The translations under genes and the position numbers were made by a program. The notes beneath the pieces are model-generated. The model saw only the letters and a program-made list of their open reading frames with translations, was not told where the DNA came from and ran no database searches. A stretch of 9,229 bases of DNA from Candidatus Acetothermia bacterium. GTDB lineage: Bacteria > Bipolaricaulota > Bipolaricaulia > Bipolaricaulales > Bipolaricaulaceae. The stretch is taken from the NCBI GenBank assembly GCA_003551325.1, contig PUMK01000124.1, positions 1 through 9,229 on the forward strand, read 5' to 3'. Below are positions 5,559 to 9,229 of the stretch, piece by piece. Within the stretch, counting starts at the first letter, position 1; each line of letters opens with the position of its first letter.

Positions 5559-8387
5559 TTAAGCGCCCTGCCCACTGCGTGTGAGCGCCTGGTCGTACCA
5601 CATGAGGAGCTTGGGGTCTTCCTGGAGGACGTTGTTGGGGATCCTCTGGGCGACGGAGATGATGGTGGTATAGTCGCGCTCCTGCCAGGCCTTCTTGAAG
5701 CCGGCGCGAACGGCCTCAAGCCGGAAGACTTTCAGCTTCTTCTGCCCTGAGGTTCGATACTCCTCAAACTCGCGAAGCAGCGCACGTTCACGTAGCTTCT
5801 CCAAATCCTCGGCCTTGCTCGGGTCGGGCACATACCAGCGGTCTTTGGCCTTGGCCCTCAGGCGCTCGTCGCTCTTGGGGAGGGTGCGGAGTTCCTTGAA
5901 GTTCGATGACAGGTAGCTATGGATCTGGCTAGGGACTTCGCCTTTGCCGTCATAGCAGAGGAAGCTCTCCTGAAGGAGGTCGAGCAGCTCCAAGGGCTTC
6001 TCGTGCTTCTGCCATCCACCGAGCTCCTTCATGAACTGGGGATGCAGTTCCTGGAAGGTCTGTGGCTTCTTGGAAAGCTGCTGCTTGAGCCACTGGATGG
6101 CCGACTCCTCGTCCCTCACGAAGAGATCGAGCTGCAGCACTTCCTTCACGGTCATCCTCTTGCGATCGTACTCAGCCACCTGCTCCGGCAGGAAATACAT
6201 CCCGTCCCGCACTGAGAGACGCTGCTCCAGGCCCGCGTAGAACTCCGCCGCTGAGAGAGGAACGGTCACCCCACGCTGGACGTGGAAAGCCACCATGCGA
6301 TCGTAGAGGGGAAAGTCCTGCCTCTCGGCGATCGTCTCCGCTTGACCATCCTTGAAGACGAACACGGGCAGTTGGCGCAGATGAGTACGCACGAAGTCCC
6401 AGACACCTTCTTCCGTCCCCGCCTCCAGCTTGAAGCGCTGTTCCAGTCCCTGGTTCGGCTTGTAGGCCGAGATCACAAGATCCTGCTTGACTGCACGGCC
6501 TGCGTTCACCTGGTTGAACGTGCCCTGCTTCTTGTCGAGGGTGCGCACGTCGGCGACGACGAATCCGGCCCTCAGGATGGCTTCCTGAATCGCGTTCCAC
6601 ACGGCGTTCTTCGAGTTATGGAAGACGACCGTCATCCACCGGCCAGGCTTCAGAACCCGGCAGTACTCCGCGAAGCAGCGCTCCATGAGATGCTGGTACT
6701 CCAGCATCCCCTTCTTCTGGGTCTCGCTGACGATTGCCTCCGGAGCCGGATTCGTGAACACACGGAAGAAGGCCTCGTTGATGAAGTTGAGTTCAGCATA
6801 CGCAAGGTTGTCACCGAAAGGGGGATCGGTGAACACGTAGTCGATGGAGCTTTCCGGCAAGGGGGTGCGCCCGCAATCACCAGTGGTGACAACGGCCGCG
6901 TCCGCCCTTGACGGCAGCGGCTTGAATGCCTCCCTCAGCCGCTTGAGCTTGCCTTCGAGGATGTACCACGGATTGCACTCGGCGTGTTGCGAGAGTGTTC
7001 GGATGCGCCCGGCCATGTTGCGGTTGACCTGAGAGCCGCCAGGGCGCCCATACTGGATTGGCTGATACCGGTTCTGTACGGACATTCCCAGAATCGCCTG
7101 CTCCACGAAGTACAGCAGCATGTTTCTGGTCCGCGGTTCACGCTCCGCATTAGCTCGCCGCCAGACGGCGGACAGTGCATGGGCGGCCCGCGGGAGGAAG
7201 AGATGATGCACATGGGTGAACGAAGCGACCCCTGGCCGCCACTCATCACCCCAGCACTCGACGCCCTCTGGCGCACGCATCATCCGGTCTGCAGGCAACT
7301 CCGCTGGCGGAGGCAGGGCTTCGATGCGACGCCAGGCAACGAAATCGGCTTCGCTGGGTTTCTTCTCGTACTTTGCCTTCCCAACCGTGTACTCGATCAA
7401 CACCGGGAGGCGCTTGGGGATCTGGACGGTCTTGCGGAGCATCGGGTCAAAGAGAGACACCTGCAACCTGTCGAGCCGTGGCTTGGTGAGCACGGCACCA
7501 CATACTGGACAAGGAAAGTCGTCTCTGATGCGCTTCGTCTCGGGGTCCAGTGCCTGCTCAACGAACACCACTTCACCCGCGCACTCGGGGCAGGCGAACA
7601 CCTCGCTCCACACCGTGTAGTTGATCCGGCCCTTGGTCTTGCCATCGGTGTGGAGCGTCTCGTACATCCAGCCTATCTCTTCCTCAACTTCATCCAAGAG
7701 CCGGCGGGCGGCCTCGGCGAATGCTTCGACATCGAAGGGGATGTTGTAGTTGGCAGCGATGAACGTAGCCGCTGGGGAAAGATCGCCGAGGATCGCGCGA
7801 CGGGCACCCCATTCGGGCTTTCCTCGTCCTTCGGCCTCCCAACGCTCTTCAAGCTTCTTCCGGTAGTCGAGAGGAGCTGTCCCACACCATTGTGCCGCGA
7901 CCCCGGTCATTCCTGAACCGTCGAAGCCGTCGAGCACGATGTCTCCGGGCTTCGTGTAGTGGAGGATCGAGGGAACGATGGCCAAGTGCGGGACCTTTGT
8001 GTGATAGCCATGAGCCTTGTACAAGGGATCCGTCTTCCCCTCGCTCACATCTACGGCAAAGGGTTCCCGATGGTAGTGCTCATCCGGATCGTAGGGTCGG
8101 CCGTAGTGCTTGACGAACTCGTCAAGGAACGGGTTCGGGCACGCCGTGTAGTAGGGAGGGTCAGAGAGCCGCAGGATGTCCTCGTCCGCAGCCGGCCCGC
8201 CGTCCGGGCCAAGCGGGAAGTCGTGGCGCTTCCGCAGCTCAGGAAGCTTCTCCTTCAGGCGCTCAAGGAAGTACGCGCGGCGCGCATCTTCCGACTCAAA
8301 GGTCATACCGAGGCATTCCACCGGGCCCTGCAGCTTGGCGGCCCTGTCCAGATCTAGCGGCTGTTGCTGGTCTTCTCTCTTCGCCAT
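5559..8387 (-). CDS. Adenine-type DNA methyltransferase with zinc ribbon (defence-associated, DrmMI-like)
   Basis: 942-aa DNA methylase expected to transfer a methyl group from S-adenosylmethionine to an exocyclic amine, most likely N6-adenine. Seen in order: N-terminal DPPYYTACPNPF (76-87); YHTKVPH (128-134); SAM-binding motif I DGFDGSGMTG (153-162); a zinc ribbon with CPEC (266-269) and CPVC (293-296) inside a long insertion that may recognise the target; catalytic motif IV TDPPFGDNLAY (520-530); LKPGRWMTVVFHNS (579-592), the usual strand after motif IV; then about 300 residues of mostly charged, helical C-terminal sequence. ATG at 8387 is used; upstream AGGGG is a weak Shine-Dalgarno. The order motif I then catalytic DPPF resembles alpha-class enzymes. 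Such methylases occur beside SNF2 helicases in defence islands, including class 1 DISARM, matching the helicase downstream. Here it probably protects host DNA. N4-cytosine modification cannot be excluded from the motif alone. Confidence 0.9.
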   Translation of the reverse strand: MAKREDQQQPLDLDRAAKLQGPVECLGMTFESEDARRAYFLERLKEKLPELRKRHDFPLGPDGGPAADEDILRLSDPPYYTACPNPFLDEFVKHYGRPYDPDEHYHREPFAVDVSEGKTDPLYKAHGYHTKVPHLAIVPSILHYTKPGDIVLDGFDGSGMTGVAAQWCGTAPLDYRKKLEERWEAEGRGKPEWGARRAILGDLSPAATFIAANYNIPFDVEAFAEAARRLLDEVEEEIGWMYETLHTDGKTKGRINYTVWSEVFACPECAGEVVFVEQALDPETKRIRDDFPCPVCGAVLTKPRLDRLQVSLFDPMLRKTVQIPKRLPVLIEYTVGKAKYEKKPSEADFVAWRRIEALPPPAELPADRMMRAPEGVECWGDEWRPGVASFTHVHHLFLPRAAHALSAVWRRANAEREPRTRNMLLYFVEQAILGMSVQNRYQPIQYGRPGGSQVNRNMAGRIRTLSQHAECNPWYILEGKLKRLREAFKPLPSRADAAVVTTGDCGRTPLPESSIDYVFTDPPFGDNLAYAELNFINEAFFRVFTNPAPEAIVSETQKKGMLEYQHLMERCFAEYCRVLKPGRWMTVVFHNSKNAVWNAIQEAILRAGFVVADVRTLDKKQGTFNQVNAGRAVKQDLVISAYKPNQGLEQRFKLEAGTEEGVWDFVRTHLRQLPVFVFKDGQAETIAERQDFPLYDRMVAFHVQRGVTVPLSAAEFYAGLEQRLSVRDGMYFLPEQVAEYDRKRMTVKEVLQLDLFVRDEESAIQWLKQQLSKKPQTFQELHPQFMKELGGWQKHEKPLELLDLLQESFLCYDGKGEVPSQIHSYLSSNFKELRTLPKSDERLRAKAKDRWYVPDPSKAEDLEKLRERALLREFEEYRTSGQKKLKVFRLEAVRAGFKKAWQERDYTTIISVAQRIPNNVLQEDPKLLMWYDQALTRSGQGA

Positions 8388-8403
8388 CCGTCGCCCCTAT
8401 TTC

Positions 8404-8431
8404 CAATGCGCGCAATGCGCTCAGCGCATTG
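8404..8431. repeat. Palindrome plus direct repeat, putative operator before the methylase
   Basis: CAATGCGC occurs at 8404-8411 and 8413-8420 and is followed by its reverse complement GCGCATTG at 8424-8431. The last two form a perfect 8-bp inverted repeat with a TCA spacer. The block lies 17 to 44 bp upstream of the methylase ATG, where a bound regulator or an RNA hairpin could block expression. No T-tract follows on either strand, so a terminator is unlikely. Confidence 0.5.
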
Positions 8432-8445
8432 AACGCGCGTTGCTT

Positions 8446-8472
8446 GGTGCATGGCGTCATTGTGAATGCACC
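8446..8472. repeat. 7-bp inverted repeat GGTGCAT/ATGCACC
   Basis: GGTGCAT (8446-8452) and ATGCACC (8466-8472) are perfect inverted arms separated by 13 bp. The spacer carries GCGTCATTG, a one-mismatch copy of the GCGCCATTG element. Spaced arms of this kind suit a dimeric winged-helix protein, but chance cannot be excluded. Confidence 0.35.
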
Positions 8473-8474
8473 CC

Positions 8475-8531
8475 CAATGGCACCGCGCCAATAGTTGCGC
8501 CATTTGACAGCCCCAATGGCGCGACAATGGC
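8475..8531. repeat. Cluster of GCGCCATTG-like elements
   Basis: Copies in both orientations: CAATGGCAC (8475-8483), GCGCCAATA (8485-8493), GCGCCATTTG (8497-8506), CAATGGCGC (8514-8522, taken as the reference form) and CAATGGC (8525-8531). Two copies share a longer block, CCCCAATGGC (8472-8481 and 8511-8520 within it), set about 39 bp apart. Density this high in 57 bp argues for protein binding sites. Confidence 0.45.
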
Positions 8532-8546
8532 CTCCCATCCATTTGT

Positions 8547-9229
8547 CTAACCATTCTCACCAACATCGTTGTAGTGCCAGCGGGCTCCGCGACCACGCCC
8601 TGTCAACGTGGCCGCCCTCTCCGAGTTCAGCTCGGCCATCAGCCGCTTCACCTGCGCACGGTCGAAATGGGTAATCTGCCGAATCTCCGCGTTGCTCAGG
8701 CCGGGCTCACCTCGCTCGGCCCGTTGCTTGAGGATGCTCAGTCCCCGGGTCTTGGCGGCCTCCCAATCGATGCGTCGCCCTCTCTCCGGATGGCCGGGGA
8801 CCGAGAGACGCCGGTGCAAATCGTGGCGCAAGGTCCAGTACGTACCGCGGCCGGTGCCTCCGCGTTCCAGATAGCCAAGCTCGACTTCCATCCGGCTCAG
8901 GGTCTCCCTAACATCGCTTTCCGATTGCTGCGTAACCTTCGCTGCCGTGATCGTGTCGATCTCTGGATGCCTCAGTAGATGCTGAAGAACCAAAAGATCC
9001 TCGACCGCCAGGATACGGCCGTTGTCGGCCTCTTCTGCGACGAAGAGGCGAAACGGGATGGAGAGATCGCTAGCCCGGAAGATGACCCGGACTGCCTCGC
9101 CTTCGTCAATGATCTCGGGGGGTTCCTTGCCCTCAATGAGCAGGGCCTTGTACATTCGGCGGACCCCCAAATTGCTGCGGTTGACGAGCCGCAGGCGGGT
9201 CAGGGCATCCACCAAGGCCGGGTTCCGGG
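8547..9229 (-). CDS. AlbA_2/HATPase_c_4 (Schlafen-like) transcriptional regulator, 5' end outside the window
   Basis: C-terminal 226 residues of a larger protein; the frame is open to the right edge and already within a conserved domain. The first visible residues, RNPALVDALTRLRLVNR then GVRRMYKALL, with PPEI following, match the end of the HATPase_c_4 (RecG C-terminal-like) domain that follows an AlbA_2 DNA-binding domain in this family. After it come two winged-helix candidates: residues about 72-132 (VEDLLVLQHLL, then ESDVRETLSRMEVELGYLER) and about 154-220 (LSNAEIRQITHF, then AQVKRLMAEL and RGARWHY). A TTG at 9215 is a possible internal start but would split the conserved domain, so the gene is taken as truncated. 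AlbA_2 regulators are common at the head of defence islands. It is likely to control the operon through the repeat-rich gap directly after it; that link is inference. Confidence 0.8.
   Translation of the reverse strand, partial: RNPALVDALTRLRLVNRSNLGVRRMYKALLIEGKEPPEIIDEGEAVRVIFRASDLSIPFRLFVAEEADNGRILAVEDLLVLQHLLRHPEIDTITAAKVTQQSESDVRETLSRMEVELGYLERGGTGRGTYWTLRHDLHRRLSVPGHPERGRRIDWEAAKTRGLSILKQRAERGEPGLSNAEIRQITHFDRAQVKRLMAELNSERAATLTGRGRGARWHYNDVGENG

Larger units (their letters stand above)
8388..8546 (-). promoter_or_regulatory. Intergenic control region with iterated CAATG(G)CGC sites
   Basis: The 158-bp gap between the regulator and methylase genes is the only sizeable non-coding stretch in the window. 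It holds about eight copies of a CAATG(G)CGC-like element in both orientations, a palindrome next to the methylase start, and a 7-bp inverted repeat. A weak promoter candidate on the minus strand is TTGGGG, 17 nt, TATTGG (about 8514 down to 8486), which overlaps several repeat copies. I see no convincing consensus promoter or terminator. The layout suggests that a repressor or activator, possibly the upstream winged-helix protein, controls the downstream operon. Confidence 0.5.

Noticed and set aside
5477..5719. An 81-codon upstream extension of the ATPase frame overlapping the methylase gene
   Set aside because: The extension is low-complexity Arg/Pro/Ser-rich sequence read out of frame with the methylase C-terminus. 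The conserved ATPase N-terminus and a strong Shine-Dalgarno place the start at 5476.
6984..7916. A 310-codon open frame on the plus strand
   Set aside because: It is opposite the methylase gene, including the zinc ribbon, and its translation has no recognisable motifs.
8404..8431. Intrinsic terminator for the upstream regulator gene
   Set aside because: The palindrome is strong, but no T-tract follows on the minus strand and it lies closer to the methylase start than to the regulator stop. An operator fits better.
8296..8596. Overlapping 80-codon minus-strand frames across the regulator-methylase gap
   Set aside because: They overlap the ends of both real genes, differ in frame from each, encode no known motif, and run through the repeat cluster.
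1..9229. Complete DISARM system
   Set aside because: Only the methylase and SNF2 helicase match DISARM components. Nothing resembling DrmA helicase, DrmB (DUF1998) or the DrmC phospholipase-D protein is present in the window.

Overview
This window holds a compact five-gene cluster, all on the minus strand, that looks like a bacterial genome-defence (anti-phage, restriction-like) island. G+C is about 60% overall, two genes start with GTG, Shine-Dalgarno sites are visible, and genes are tightly spaced or overlapping, so the host is a moderately high-G+C bacterium. I cannot name a taxon. No rRNA, tRNA, CRISPR array, insertion sequence or attachment site was seen, and no plus-strand gene is supported.

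Reading in the direction of transcription (from high to low coordinates): (1) the 3' part of an AlbA_2/HATPase_c_4 (Schlafen-like) regulator with two winged-helix domains, cut by the right edge; (2) a 158-bp intergenic region crowded with CAATG(G)CGC-type repeats and a near-perfect palindrome, probably the promoter/operator region of the following genes; (3) a 942-aa adenine-type DNA methyltransferase with a CxxC...CxxC zinc ribbon; (4) an 82-bp gap with a possible leader mini-ORF, then a 567-aa OLD-family ATPase with a C-terminal TOPRIM nuclease domain (GajA-like); (5) a UvrD/Rep superfamily 1 helicase (628 aa, GajB-like) overlapping the ATPase gene by 17 nt; (6) after 53 bp, a SNF2-type superfamily 2 helicase, cut by the left edge.

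The methylase plus SNF2 helicase resembles the modification/translocase half of systems such as class 1 DISARM (drmMI and drmD), while the OLD-TOPRIM ATPase plus UvrD helicase resembles a complete Gabija pair (gajA and gajB). Here the Gabija-like pair sits inside the methylase-helicase operon, is visibly lower in G+C than its flanks, and has no separate restriction endonuclease nearby in view. Two readings fit: a composite system in which the methylase marks self DNA, the SNF2 protein moves on DNA and the GajAB-like pair is the effector; or a Gabija module that has landed in another defence operon. DISARM core genes drmA, drmB and drmC are not in the window, but both ends of the cluster run off the edges.
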